DNA of 64,000 bases from Cupriavidus necator (GTDB lineage: Bacteria; Pseudomonadota; Gammaproteobacteria; Burkholderiales; Burkholderiaceae), in contig NZ_SROX01000006.1 of NCBI RefSeq assembly GCF_013141915.1, positions 248,001-312,000 on the forward strand, in the 5' to 3' direction. Under the pieces are notes generated by a model. The model was not told the origin of the DNA and searched no databases. It saw nothing but the letters and a program-made list of their open reading frames with translations. The translations under genes were made by a program, and so were the position numbers. This document shows, in pieces, positions 45,692 through 55,566 of the stretch. Position 1 is the stretch's first letter. Each line of letters starts with the position of its first letter.

Positions 45692-46381
45692 GTGCATCAC
45701 ATCGAACGTCTGCTCAAGGGTTTCGAACGCTTCCAGCAACGCTATTTCGACGACGAGCCTGAACTGTTCGACATCCTGCGCAGCGGCCAGCGCCCGCCGA
45801 CGCTGCTGATCGGCTGCAGCGATTCACGCGTCGATCCCGGCCTGCTGCTTGGCTGCGACCCGGGCGAACTGTTTACCGTGCGCAATATCGGCAACCTGGT
45901 GCCGCCCTGCACTGGCCGCCATGAAGGCAGCCTGCACGGCGTCTCCGCCGCGATCCAGTTCGCCGTGCAGCAACTGCGCGTGGCCCGCATCATCGTAATG
46001 GGCCACGGCGGCTGCGGCGGTATCCGTGCGCTGCTCGCGCAGCCGGCCGACGCCGGCGACCATCCGCCCGATGAAGGCCAGGACCCCAACTACCTCGGCG
46101 CCTGGGTGCGCATCGCCGCGCCGGCGCGGCAGCAGGTACAGGAAACCCTGGCGACGGCCAGCGCCGCGCAGCGCCAGCGCGCTTGCGAGCAGGCGGCGAT
46201 CCTGGTGTCGCTGCGCAACCTGCAGACCTTCCCGTTCGTGCGGCGTGCGCTGCAAGCCGGCGCGCTGACGCTGCACGGCTGGTATTTCGATCTCCAGGCC
46301 GGCGCACTGCTGGCTTATTCGCAGCGCGCCGACAGCTTCCTGCCGCTGGTGTGCCCGCTGCCCGCCCATACGGAACCCTGA
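45692..46381 (+). CDS. beta-class carbonic anhydrase
   Basis: Interconverts CO2 and bicarbonate. The 229-residue protein has the zinc ligands in CSDSRVDP (Cys and the Asp/Arg dyad) near residue 41 and GHGGCGG (His, Cys) near residue 102. It starts with GTG at 45692, 15 bp after the parvulin gene, with CGGAGG upstream. Its presence in a nar operon is noteworthy, perhaps for pH or bicarbonate supply during anaerobic growth. Confidence 0.93.
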   Translation: MHHIERLLKGFERFQQRYFDDEPELFDILRSGQRPPTLLIGCSDSRVDPGLLLGCDPGELFTVRNIGNLVPPCTGRHEGSLHGVSAAIQFAVQQLRVARIIVMGHGGCGGIRALLAQPADAGDHPPDEGQDPNYLGAWVRIAAPARQQVQETLATASAAQRQRACEQAAILVSLRNLQTFPFVRRALQAGALTLHGWYFDLQAGALLAYSQRADSFLPLVCPLPAHTEP

Positions 46382-46385
46382 TCTC

Positions 46386-46940
46386 ATGCATCCCTTTATC
46401 GTTGGCATCACCGGCACCTCCGGCAGCGGCAAGACCACGCTGATCACGGCGCTGCTGCCCTGGTTCCGCGCACACGGCCTGACCGTCAACGTGGTCAAGC
46501 ACAGTCACCATCCGCTCGAGCTCGAGCCGCCGGGCAAGGACAGCGCGCGCTTTCGCGCCGCCGGCGCGGCCGAGGTGATGGTGGCCTCACCCTATCGCTA
46601 CGCCATCGTGCGCGAACTGGCCGGCGAGGCGGAGCCGACGCTGGCCGAGCAAGTCGGGCGCTTGCGGCCGGCCGATATCACGCTGGTGGAGGGCTTCCGC
46701 AGCGAAGCGATCCCGCGCATCGAGGTCTACCGGCCCGCGCACGGGCGCGCGCCCTACTATCCGGGCGATCCGTCGGTCATCGCGCTGGCCACCGACACGC
46801 GCATGGACACCGTGCTGCCCTGCATGGCGCTGGACGATATCGCGCAGATCGGCGGCTTTATCCTGGCCATGCGCGACCAGGCCGCCGCCATGCCGGGCGC
46901 GGCCGCCAGCGCTGCGCGTGCCGCGGAGCTGGCACTGTAG
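46386..46940 (+). CDS. mobB: molybdopterin-guanine dinucleotide biosynthesis protein MobB
   Basis: A 184-residue P-loop GTPase that aids attachment of GMP to molybdopterin. The Walker A motif GTSGSGKTTL is at residues 10-19, followed by VVKHSHHPLELEPPGKDSARFRAAGA, the family-specific segment, and VEGFRSEAIPRIEVYR near residue 100. It is the last gene of the nar operon, 4 bp after the carbonic anhydrase, and fits the bis-MGD need of NarG. Confidence 0.93.
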   Translation: MHPFIVGITGTSGSGKTTLITALLPWFRAHGLTVNVVKHSHHPLELEPPGKDSARFRAAGAAEVMVASPYRYAIVRELAGEAEPTLAEQVGRLRPADITLVEGFRSEAIPRIEVYRPAHGRAPYYPGDPSVIALATDTRMDTVLPCMALDDIAQIGGFILAMRDQAAAMPGAAASAARAAELAL

Positions 46941-46960
46941 CGACCCAAGGCCGGTCGTGC

Positions 46961-47878
46961 CTACCATGCGCTGGCGCCACCCGCGGCGCGATGGCCGGAA
47001 AAGTGCTCCAGCAGGAAATCCACCAGCGCCCGCACCTTGTCGGGACGATGGTTGCGCGCCGGGAACACCAGGTGGATGTCTGCCGGCGCGAACTGCCACT
47101 GCGGCAAGACCCGGCGCAGCGCGCCGCTGCGCAGGTGCCCGGCGACGTCCCACTCCGAGCGCACGATCAGGCCCTGCCCGTCGAGCGCCCACGCCAGCGC
47201 GGATTCCCCGTCGTTGGTGCTCATCGTGCCGCGCACCTTGACGGTCTCCTGCTGCGCGCCATGGCGCAGGTGCCAGGTGCCGAAGGTCTCGTCGGCTTCG
47301 CGGATAAAGATGCAATTGTGCCGCGCCAGTTCGCGCGGGCTGGACGGCTCGCCGTGCGCCGCCAGGTACGACGGCGCCGCGCACAGCAGCCGGCGGTTGT
47401 TGGCCAGCAGCCGCGCCGTCAGCCGCACGTCCGGCATCTCGCCGAAGTGGATCATGGCGTCCAGCCCCTGTTCGACCAGGTTCAGGGGCCGGTCGCTCAG
47501 GTACAGCTGGACCTCGATATTCGGGAAGCGGCGTGCAAACCCGGACAGCGCCGGCGCGAGTTGCCTGCGCCCGAATCCCAGCGTGGCGCCGATCTTCAGC
47601 AGCCCGTGCGGGGTGCTGCCGGTGCCGGCGATCGTGCGTTCCAGCGCTTCCATCTCGGCCAGGATGCGCGCGCCTTCCACCAGGTAGCTTTCGCCTTCCG
47701 GCGTCAGGCTGATACGGCGCGTGGTCCGGTGCAGCAGGCGCACGCGCAACCGCGCTTCCAGCGCGGCCAGCCGCTTGCTGACCGCCGGCGGCGTCACGCC
47801 CAACTGCTGGGCCGCGCCGGCCAGGCTGCCGTGCTTGTTGATACAGGCAAAGAACGCGACGTCGGAAAGCGGGTCCAT
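46961..47878 (-). CDS. LysR family transcriptional regulator
   Basis: A 305-residue LysR protein with the winged helix-turn-helix at residues 5-62 (FFACINKHGSLAGAAQQLGVTPPAVSKRLAALEARL) and a substrate-binding domain. It is divergent from the tctC-like gene with 103 bp between them, so it most likely controls the binding protein and leuCD pair. An imperfect dyad lies in that space. Confidence 0.93.
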   Translation of the reverse strand: MDPLSDVAFFACINKHGSLAGAAQQLGVTPPAVSKRLAALEARLRVRLLHRTTRRISLTPEGESYLVEGARILAEMEALERTIAGTGSTPHGLLKIGATLGFGRRQLAPALSGFARRFPNIEVQLYLSDRPLNLVEQGLDAMIHFGEMPDVRLTARLLANNRRLLCAAPSYLAAHGEPSSPRELARHNCIFIREADETFGTWHLRHGAQQETVKVRGTMSTNDGESALAWALDGQGLIVRSEWDVAGHLRSGALRRVLPQWQFAPADIHLVFPARNHRPDKVRALVDFLLEHFSGHRAAGGASAW

Positions 47879-47916
47879 TGATGAATTACAGGAAACAAAG
47901 AAGTAACTGAGTTTGC

Positions 47917-47940
47917 ATTATGCATCTTCAGGTGAATGAT
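47917..47940. promoter_or_regulatory. candidate LysR operator
   Basis: ATTATGCATCT and AGGTGAATGAT form an imperfect dyad (8 of 11 positions) around TC in the space shared by the divergent LysR and binding-protein genes. Confidence 0.4.
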
Positions 47941-47981
47941 ACGATGGCTTCCATAACAAGTCATCGCCACCGGAGACACCC

Positions 47982-48944
47982 ATGAAAGTTGCCCGCCTCA
48001 CCGCCTTGCTGCTATGCGCCGCATCGATCGGCACGGCCGCCGCGCAGGACTATCCCCAGCGCCCAGTGCGCCTGATCGTGCCGTATGCCCCGGGCGGCAG
48101 CGCCGACATCGCCGCGCGGCTGGTCTCGGAGGCGTGGGCAAAGAGCCTGGGCGGCACCATCGTGGTGGAAAACCGCGCCGGCGCAGGCGGCAATATCGGC
48201 GTCGATGCGGTGGCCAAGGCCGCCGCCGATGGCTACACCATCGGCCTGCAGACCGTGTCGCTGGCGATCAACCCGGGACTGTTCCCGCGCATGCCGTACG
48301 ACACGCTCAAGGACCTGGCGCCGATCGGCATGGTCGCCAGTTCGCAGCATGTGCTGGTGGTCAACAACAACGTGCCCGCCAAAAACCTCCAGGAACTGAT
48401 CGCGGCTGCCAAAGCCGCGCCCGGCAAGCTGACCTATGGCTCCGCGGGCAACGGCAGCACCTTCCATATGTCGGCCGAACTGTTCAAGTCGGTGGCCAAT
48501 GTCTCGATCGTCCACGTGCCGTACCGCGGCGGCGGCCCGGCGCTGGTCGACACCATCGCGGGCCAGGTCGACATGAGCTTCCCGGTGATCTCGGCGGCCC
48601 AGCAGCATGTGCAGGGCGGCAAGCTCAGGGCGCTCGCGGTTACCGGCACCAGGCGCGCGCCGCAATTGCCCAACGTGCCGACCGCGGCCGAGGCGGGCTT
48701 GCCCGGCTATGCCTTCGAGACCTGGTTCATGGTGTTCGCCCCGACCGGCACGCCCAGGCCCGTGATCGACAAGCTGAACGCCGCGCTCAACACCGCGCTG
48801 GCCGCGCCGGCCACCCGTGACCGCATGGTCAGGGAGGGCTTCGAGCCCACCCCGAGCACGCCCGAGGCGGCACGCCAGCGCCTTGAAAAAGAAATGCCCG
48901 TGTGGGCGAAGCTGATCAAGCAACGCGGCATCACCGCGGAATAA
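47982..48944 (+). CDS. tripartite tricarboxylate transporter binding protein (Bug/TctC)
   Basis: A periplasmic substrate-binding protein of the Bug family, 320 residues. A signal peptide ends near AAAQDYPQ (residues 20-24). The hallmark loops are VPYAPGGSADIAARL and FETWFMVFAPTGTPRPVIDKLN. Such proteins bind carboxylates; membrane partners TctA/TctB are not adjacent, which is common in this family. It precedes leuC by 20 bp and probably delivers the acid processed by the dehydratase. Confidence 0.93.
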   Translation: MKVARLTALLLCAASIGTAAAQDYPQRPVRLIVPYAPGGSADIAARLVSEAWAKSLGGTIVVENRAGAGGNIGVDAVAKAAADGYTIGLQTVSLAINPGLFPRMPYDTLKDLAPIGMVASSQHVLVVNNNVPAKNLQELIAAAKAAPGKLTYGSAGNGSTFHMSAELFKSVANVSIVHVPYRGGGPALVDTIAGQVDMSFPVISAAQQHVQGGKLRALAVTGTRRAPQLPNVPTAAEAGLPGYAFETWFMVFAPTGTPRPVIDKLNAALNTALAAPATRDRMVREGFEPTPSTPEAARQRLEKEMPVWAKLIKQRGITAE

Positions 48945-48964
48945 CGACAGACCAGGCCGTTGCC

Positions 48965-50383
48965 ATGACCCCCAAGACGCTATACCAGAAGCTGGTCGAC
49001 GCCCATACCGTGGCCAGCATCGACGACGACAACGTGCTGCTGTACTGCGACCTGCACCTGATGAACGAGTACACCAGCCCGCAGGCTTTCGCCGGGCTGC
49101 ACGAGCAGGACCGCGGCGTGCTGGTGCCGGGCCAGAACGTGGCGGTGGTCAGCCATATCATCCCGACGCACCCGACCGCGATCCGCGTGATCACGGACCC
49201 CGCCTCGGCGCTGCAGGCCACCAACCTGCACGCCAACTGCGCGCGCCATGCGATCCCGCTGTTCGATACCAACGATGCGCTGCAGGGCATCGAGCACGTG
49301 GTGGCGCCCGAGCACGGCATGATCCGCCCCGGCATGGTGGTGATCTGCGGCGACAGCCACACCACCACCTATGGCGCGCTCGGTGCGCTGGGCTTCGGCA
49401 TCGGCACGTCCGAGGTCGAGCACGTGCTGGCCACGCAGACGCTGGTCTACCGCATGGCCCGGACCATGCGCATCCGCGTCGACGGCAAGCTGCCCGCCGG
49501 CACCACTGCCAAGGACCTGATCCTGCGCATCATCGGCACGATCGGCGCGCAAGGCGCGCGCGGCTACGTGGTCGAGTATTGCGGCACGGCGATCCGCGAC
49601 CTCAGCATCGAGGCCCGCTTCACGCTGTGCAACATGACCGTCGAAGCGGCGGCGCGCGGCGCGCTGATCGCGCCGGATGCGGTGGCGACCGACTATGTGC
49701 TGCGGCGCGCGCCCGACATCGCGCACACGCAGCGCGACGCCGCGCTGGCCTACTGGGCCACGCTGCACAGCGACGCCGATGCCGTGTTCGACCTGGAGTT
49801 CTCGTTCGATGCCGGCGAGATCGAGCCCTACGTAACCTGGGGCACCAGCCCGGACCAGGTGCTGCCGGTGTCCGGCACCATCCCGTTTCCGGAAGACCAG
49901 CTCGACGAGGCCGGGCAGCGCTCGGTCGAGCGCGCGCTCGCATACACGCGGTTGCAGCCCGGCGCGGCGCTGGCCGGCACCGCGATCCAGCACGTCTTCA
50001 TCGGCTCCTGCACCAACGGCCGCATCGAAGACCTGCGCGCGGTGGCCAACGTGGTGCGCGGCCGCAAGGTGGCCGCGGGTGTGCGGGCCATGATCGTGCC
50101 CGGCTCGGGCGCGGTCAAGGCGCAGGCCGAACGCGAGGGGCTGGCGGGCATCCTGATCGACGCTGGCTTCGAATGGCGGCAGCCGGGCTGTTCGATGTGC
50201 CTGGCCATGAACGACGATGTGCTCGCCGACGGCGTGCGCTGCGCCTCGACCACCAATCGCAACTTCGAGGGCCGGCAGGGACGCGGCGCCATCACCCACC
50301 TGATGAGCCCGGCCATGGCCGCCGCCGCCGCGGTCACCGGCGCCATCACCGACGTCCGCAAGCTGGAGACGATTCATGCCTGA
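48965..50383 (+). CDS. leuC: LeuC-like dehydratase large subunit (aconitase family)
   Basis: A 472-residue iron-sulfur dehydratase subunit. Cluster Cys residues are in IGSCTNGRIEDL near residue 345 and GCSMCLAMNDD near residue 410; DSHTTTYGALGALGFGIGTSEVEHVLATQ near 130 is strongly conserved. Because it is embedded with a LysR regulator and a carboxylate-binding protein rather than leuB, it may hydrate or dehydrate another 2-alkylmalate (for example citraconate-type acids) rather than serve leucine synthesis. Confidence 0.9.
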   Translation: MTPKTLYQKLVDAHTVASIDDDNVLLYCDLHLMNEYTSPQAFAGLHEQDRGVLVPGQNVAVVSHIIPTHPTAIRVITDPASALQATNLHANCARHAIPLFDTNDALQGIEHVVAPEHGMIRPGMVVICGDSHTTTYGALGALGFGIGTSEVEHVLATQTLVYRMARTMRIRVDGKLPAGTTAKDLILRIIGTIGAQGARGYVVEYCGTAIRDLSIEARFTLCNMTVEAAARGALIAPDAVATDYVLRRAPDIAHTQRDAALAYWATLHSDADAVFDLEFSFDAGEIEPYVTWGTSPDQVLPVSGTIPFPEDQLDEAGQRSVERALAYTRLQPGAALAGTAIQHVFIGSCTNGRIEDLRAVANVVRGRKVAAGVRAMIVPGSGAVKAQAEREGLAGILIDAGFEWRQPGCSMCLAMNDDVLADGVRCASTTNRNFEGRQGRGAITHLMSPAMAAAAAVTGAITDVRKLETIHA

Positions 50384-51020
50384 ACCCACCTGCATCCGCG
50401 GCAAGGCTGCCGCGATCCGCTTCGAGAACCTCGACACTGACCAGATCATCCCCAAGCAGTTCCTGCGCGGCATCGACAAGTCGGGGCTGGCGCAGGGCAT
50501 CCTGCATGACCACCGCTTCGACGCCAGCGGCGCGCCGCGCCCGGAGTTCGTGCTGAACCGGCCGGAATACGCCGGCACCAGCATCCTGGTGGGCGGCGCC
50601 AACTTCGGCTGCGGCTCCAGCCGCGAGCATGCAGTCTGGGGCCTGCAGCAATTCGGCATCCGCGCCGTGATCGCGCCCAGCTTCGGCGAGATCTTTTACT
50701 CGAACGCGATCAACAACCGGCTGCTGCTGGTGATGCTGCCGCGCGACGTCATCGAGCGCCTGATGAACGCGGTGGACGCGGACAGCCGCAACACCATCAG
50801 CATCGACCTCGACGCCATGCGCGTGCGCACGCCCTGCGGCGAGCACGCCTTCGAACTGTCGGCACGGCACCGCCGCATGTTTCTCGAAGGGCTGGACATG
50901 ATCGGCCTGTCGCTGCGGCAGCGTAGCGAGATCGAGCAGTTCATCCAGCAGTACTGGTCGGCGTTTCCATGGACCCAGAACGTCGCGGCGCGCACGCGCG
51001 CAAGGCTCGGCAACACCTGA
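50376..51020 (+). CDS. leuD: LeuD-like dehydratase small subunit
   Basis: A 214-residue partner of the large subunit with the swivel-domain signature LDTDQIIPKQFLRGIDKSG near residue 20 and GANFGCGSSREHAVWGLQQFGIRAVIAPSFGEIFYSNAINN near residues 68-110. It overlaps the leuC-like gene by 8 bp, so both are made together. The pair is likely a second leuCD with a catabolic role. Confidence 0.92.
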   Translation: MPEPTCIRGKAAAIRFENLDTDQIIPKQFLRGIDKSGLAQGILHDHRFDASGAPRPEFVLNRPEYAGTSILVGGANFGCGSSREHAVWGLQQFGIRAVIAPSFGEIFYSNAINNRLLLVMLPRDVIERLMNAVDADSRNTISIDLDAMRVRTPCGEHAFELSARHRRMFLEGLDMIGLSLRQRSEIEQFIQQYWSAFPWTQNVAARTRARLGNT

Positions 51021-52223
<1,203 letters not shown>

Positions 52224-52229
52224 GCATCA

Positions 52230-52250
52230 AAAGAGACCAAGAATCTCTTT
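52230..52250. repeat. hairpin close to the transposon end
   Basis: AAAGAGA (52230-52236) and TCTCTTT (52244-52250) form a 7-bp stem, 15 bp inside the boundary. It could be part of a transposase site. The 284 bases 52224-52507 hold no gene; repeated CTGT-CG words (52292, 52302) are the only other pattern. Confidence 0.4.
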
Positions 52251-52507
52251 AGAAGAGTCGAGCATCATCGAAAAAATCTAAATATATCAACCTGTTACGC
52301 TCTGTGTACGGTGCTAATCTTACCTCTCGTCCCTGAAATTCACCTCCCTAGTGCTCGCCGAAACTTTTGCCGGCTCCACATACATTACTAACGGCGAATT
52401 ATCCCACAACTAGTTGTTTTATAAGCAATTTCGTCTCCCAATGCATTCTCTGCTCCCGGTCTCCAGCGGCTGAGTGTCAGCTTGAATGCAGCATTCGCCA
52501 TGCTCCG

Positions 52508-54787
52508 TCAATCCTCAAATCTAGCGTCAAAGAAACCGGTCAAATCTTCCGAATCTTCGTGACTCCCCTCATCCACAAGCGTCCATGATTCGTCGGGACG
52601 AGTACTGGGTTGCACCCCAGGGCGTCCAAGAACTTCCATCACCTTTTGTCCCAGCATTTCGTCACTTTTCGCAATCGCCTGTTTTTTGTTTTCATTAACA
52701 CCGCTCATAGCAAGTGCCGGAATCTTCGCCGCTTGTCGGCGGCGGGCGTGGTCCTTGAGCGCTGCTGCTTGCTCTTTGCGTACTTTCGAATTTGGCCTCC
52801 GTCTCTGCATACTGGCTTGCGCTCTGGCGATGTCGGTCGGCCGCGCCACGAACTTTCTCTCCTGTTGTGTCATGTGGCCGTAGCGCTCCCTATCCCTTTT
52901 TGATATGTCGAGCCAACTGATGCTTCCATCATCCTTCCTCCAGACGAGAACATTCGTGGTTCCAGGAACCGGCGCAACCCACACCATTGGATTCACCACC
53001 TTATTATTTTTTAGAAGATTCGGGGCCCGCTCCCATGTCGTCCTAAGTTCGGTCGAAGAATACTGTGACGAGCCGAACGCCACGAATCCCTCCCTGTTCG
53101 TTCGACGCACAAACGGCAACAATTTGACGAGTAGCTCCTCTTTAGTCCATGAAGTCCTTCCATCCCCCCTTCTCCTCTTCTGAATGTATTCCAGGATACC
53201 GGCTCGATGCAGTGGAACTCGTCTATCACGCATCTTTGTTGTGTAATAAGACGTCGCGTCGGAATACAGGTTGTATTTTTCGATTGCAAGAATCACACAT
53301 TTTTTTAGTTCGCCAAGGGTCAATACTGCGCTCTCCTTCGCCTCCTCGCGTCTTCTCTTATCCCTTGTTCGAAGTCGCCTTGTGTATGCTCCCGGCACTT
53401 GAGCGGCTATCTCGCTCTTTAAATAAGCATTGAAGCTTTCTATGAGCCCTTTTGCTTGTCCGCGGTACACCTCGGCAAGCTCCCGTGACATCCGCAGCGA
53501 CTTCACGACATTCTCTTCGAATTCACCGCTAATCGCTGGACCTCTGTCTATAAATACAGAATCCCAATCCCCCTTTGGAAGTCCCTCGCACGAGACGAGA
53601 CCATACTCCTTGGCCAGCTCATCTTTTTCGCTCATTGCACTAAATAAGCAATAACGATACGCATCGGAGCTCTCCTGATTCGGCCACACGTGTTGGCCGA
53701 CTAGAGCACCGCTCCGAGCACATATTCCAAAGAGGCCTGTCGCTTTCCCGATAGGCGAAAAATCATTGGTGTCCTTAACCAGATATACCTGCAGCTCAGT
53801 ACCATCCATGAGTAGGACTTGCTTAGAGTGGTTTAGGATATCTGTCGCATGCCCTCTTCGAGCCGACAATTTATTTCTTGCGTCCTCGACCCCAACAAAT
53901 CTCTTACGCCTATCCTCGTCATCCAAGTATTCGCTGCCGATGCGATAAAATTGACTAAAGCTTGGCGTCAAGCGTATATCCCACGGCGACTCGACTATTT
54001 CCCCCTCTACACGCGTGCGCCCTACAAAGACGGTCTCTCTCGCCTTTTCCCAAGCTCGTCGAAAAGAGTAGCCTTCGTCCATTACATATTTCTCCACAGC
54101 GCGATGTATCATTCTTACATGCAGCGGACTACACTGTATCCCCAAATCAATTTGGTTCCCAGAATTCTCGTATGCAGCCGGTCGAGGACCGGTCTTAGCC
54201 TTGCCATAACCTCTACGGCCCACGTCAGGGCCACCCTTTCTTGCGTGAAGTGGAATCATCGCTGTCTTATCACATCCAAACCACCAATAGGTGGTGAGGT
54301 TGTGCCGGATAGTGGCCTCATCGATACCAGATTCCGCTACGGCTTTTTTTATTAAAGCTGGCCGAATCTTCTTGTCCGCCACGACTGCCATGAAGTTTCG
54401 TTCGTTAACAAGATGTCTTATCGGCGCGAATCTACGAGCGATATCTGCACGCCGCTTCTGAGCTTCTTCGTACGGCAATTCGCTCGTATTCACGTCCATG
54501 AAGTCGAATCTAACGTTGTCATGAATGCGAACAATCTCGTTGCCAAATCTATGCGCGATGGCATCCCGCCGCCAACTCCGGGGTAGCTTACTTTTTGGCG
54601 GCCTTACCCCTTGCTCCACTTCAAGCATAAAGATACGGTCCGTAGGCTCCCAATAGCCCAAGTATCTCCAAAGGCTAAATTTCCCTCCACCTGCTGACAT
54701 TTGAAGAAGGGTCCCTTTCGGATAAGGACGGTATTCCACATCAGATGGCGTGCGAAAACCAGGACAAGGCGGCTCGCTAAGCTCCAT
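52508..54787 (-). CDS. tnsB: TnsB-like DDE transposase
   Basis: The catalytic transposase that joins the 3' transposon ends to target DNA. The 759-residue protein carries a retroviral-integrase fold core with the DDE triad at Asp328 (LLMDGTEL), Asp414 (FIDRGPA) and Glu450 (GLIESFNAY), a classic DD(35)E spacing. N-terminal helix-turn-helix DNA-binding domains and a C-terminal basic tail (RRRPNSKVRKEQ) for TnsC contact are expected in this family. Its ATG overlaps the tnsA stop by one base (TAATG). Confidence 0.93.
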   Translation of the reverse strand: MELSEPPCPGFRTPSDVEYRPYPKGTLLQMSAGGGKFSLWRYLGYWEPTDRIFMLEVEQGVRPPKSKLPRSWRRDAIAHRFGNEIVRIHDNVRFDFMDVNTSELPYEEAQKRRADIARRFAPIRHLVNERNFMAVVADKKIRPALIKKAVAESGIDEATIRHNLTTYWWFGCDKTAMIPLHARKGGPDVGRRGYGKAKTGPRPAAYENSGNQIDLGIQCSPLHVRMIHRAVEKYVMDEGYSFRRAWEKARETVFVGRTRVEGEIVESPWDIRLTPSFSQFYRIGSEYLDDEDRRKRFVGVEDARNKLSARRGHATDILNHSKQVLLMDGTELQVYLVKDTNDFSPIGKATGLFGICARSGALVGQHVWPNQESSDAYRYCLFSAMSEKDELAKEYGLVSCEGLPKGDWDSVFIDRGPAISGEFEENVVKSLRMSRELAEVYRGQAKGLIESFNAYLKSEIAAQVPGAYTRRLRTRDKRRREEAKESAVLTLGELKKCVILAIEKYNLYSDATSYYTTKMRDRRVPLHRAGILEYIQKRRRGDGRTSWTKEELLVKLLPFVRRTNREGFVAFGSSQYSSTELRTTWERAPNLLKNNKVVNPMVWVAPVPGTTNVLVWRKDDGSISWLDISKRDRERYGHMTQQERKFVARPTDIARAQASMQRRRPNSKVRKEQAAALKDHARRRQAAKIPALAMSGVNENKKQAIAKSDEMLGQKVMEVLGRPGVQPSTRPDESWTLVDEGSHEDSEDLTGFFDARFED

Positions 54788-55566
54788 TACGTCTCCCTCA
54801 TTATGACCAGTTTCTCGTCGGCCTCAAGCGGGTGCGTCATATCCATACGCACGAACCCGAAGAAGACCGCTGCTGCGAAAAGGCGATAGCTATCCTCGAC
54901 GTCCAAGCCAAAGCGTTTCCCAATCCTACCTAATACCTTGTCCGCCGTTCCCTGGGCTTTGGAAGTATTTAGAAAATGTGAAAATTCTCTCGCCGGTTTA
55001 TAAAGGTCGTTTAAATTTTGATATCGCAGAAAACTGAACAATGCCCAATGATTCCCTGCTTCAGTCTCCGGAAAACTATCACTGCCCAACATTTCGAAGG
55101 TAAATCCGTATTGTTTGCAGAACTCTATGTCCCTGTTCATCCGTCTCTTTTCCTTGTCATCATCACGTCTATCTTCGTGCTTGACCGAGATGGCGTGATA
55201 GACGACCTTATTTGTCCACGGACAATTAATCGTCAACATCAAATCTAGCGTTGGTAACTCCTTCCTTCCCGGACGATTTCCATTCAAGATACGCCAGTCC
55301 ATTTCATCGTCTGTATAGTAGTATTGCGCTCTAATATCCAAGACATGCGGACAGAAGAAGCATGCCAGTTGCACGCGTTGTTCTTGCTCTGAATGAGCCG
55401 GGACGGAAGCGAATCCGTTCTTGCTAAACGGGTTATCGCTTGGAATGGACCATCCTTTCACGTCCCGAGCGAGCAGATGTGGAACGTAGGCCGCTCCCCC
55501 ATCGACGCCGTACGGGTCAACGGATGGGACGTTCAACGGCCAGGGTAACTGTCCAGGTTGCTTCAT
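54787..55566 (-). CDS. tnsA: TnsA-like endonuclease
   Basis: Cuts the 5' transposon strands so that the element moves by cut-and-paste. The 259-residue protein keeps the restriction-enzyme-like active site: Glu60/Glu62 (AHSEQEQR), Asp108 (PTLDLML) and Lys129 (AISVKHED), in register with Tn7 TnsA (Glu63, Asp114, Lys132). The ATG at 55566 sits in a TAATG overlap with the tniQ stop; a GTG six codons upstream (55584) is an alternative. Presence of TnsA means simple insertions rather than cointegrates. Confidence 0.88.
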   Translation of the reverse strand: MKQPGQLPWPLNVPSVDPYGVDGGAAYVPHLLARDVKGWSIPSDNPFSKNGFASVPAHSEQEQRVQLACFFCPHVLDIRAQYYYTDDEMDWRILNGNRPGRKELPTLDLMLTINCPWTNKVVYHAISVKHEDRRDDDKEKRRMNRDIEFCKQYGFTFEMLGSDSFPETEAGNHWALFSFLRYQNLNDLYKPAREFSHFLNTSKAQGTADKVLGRIGKRFGLDVEDSYRLFAAAVFFGFVRMDMTHPLEADEKLVIMRET

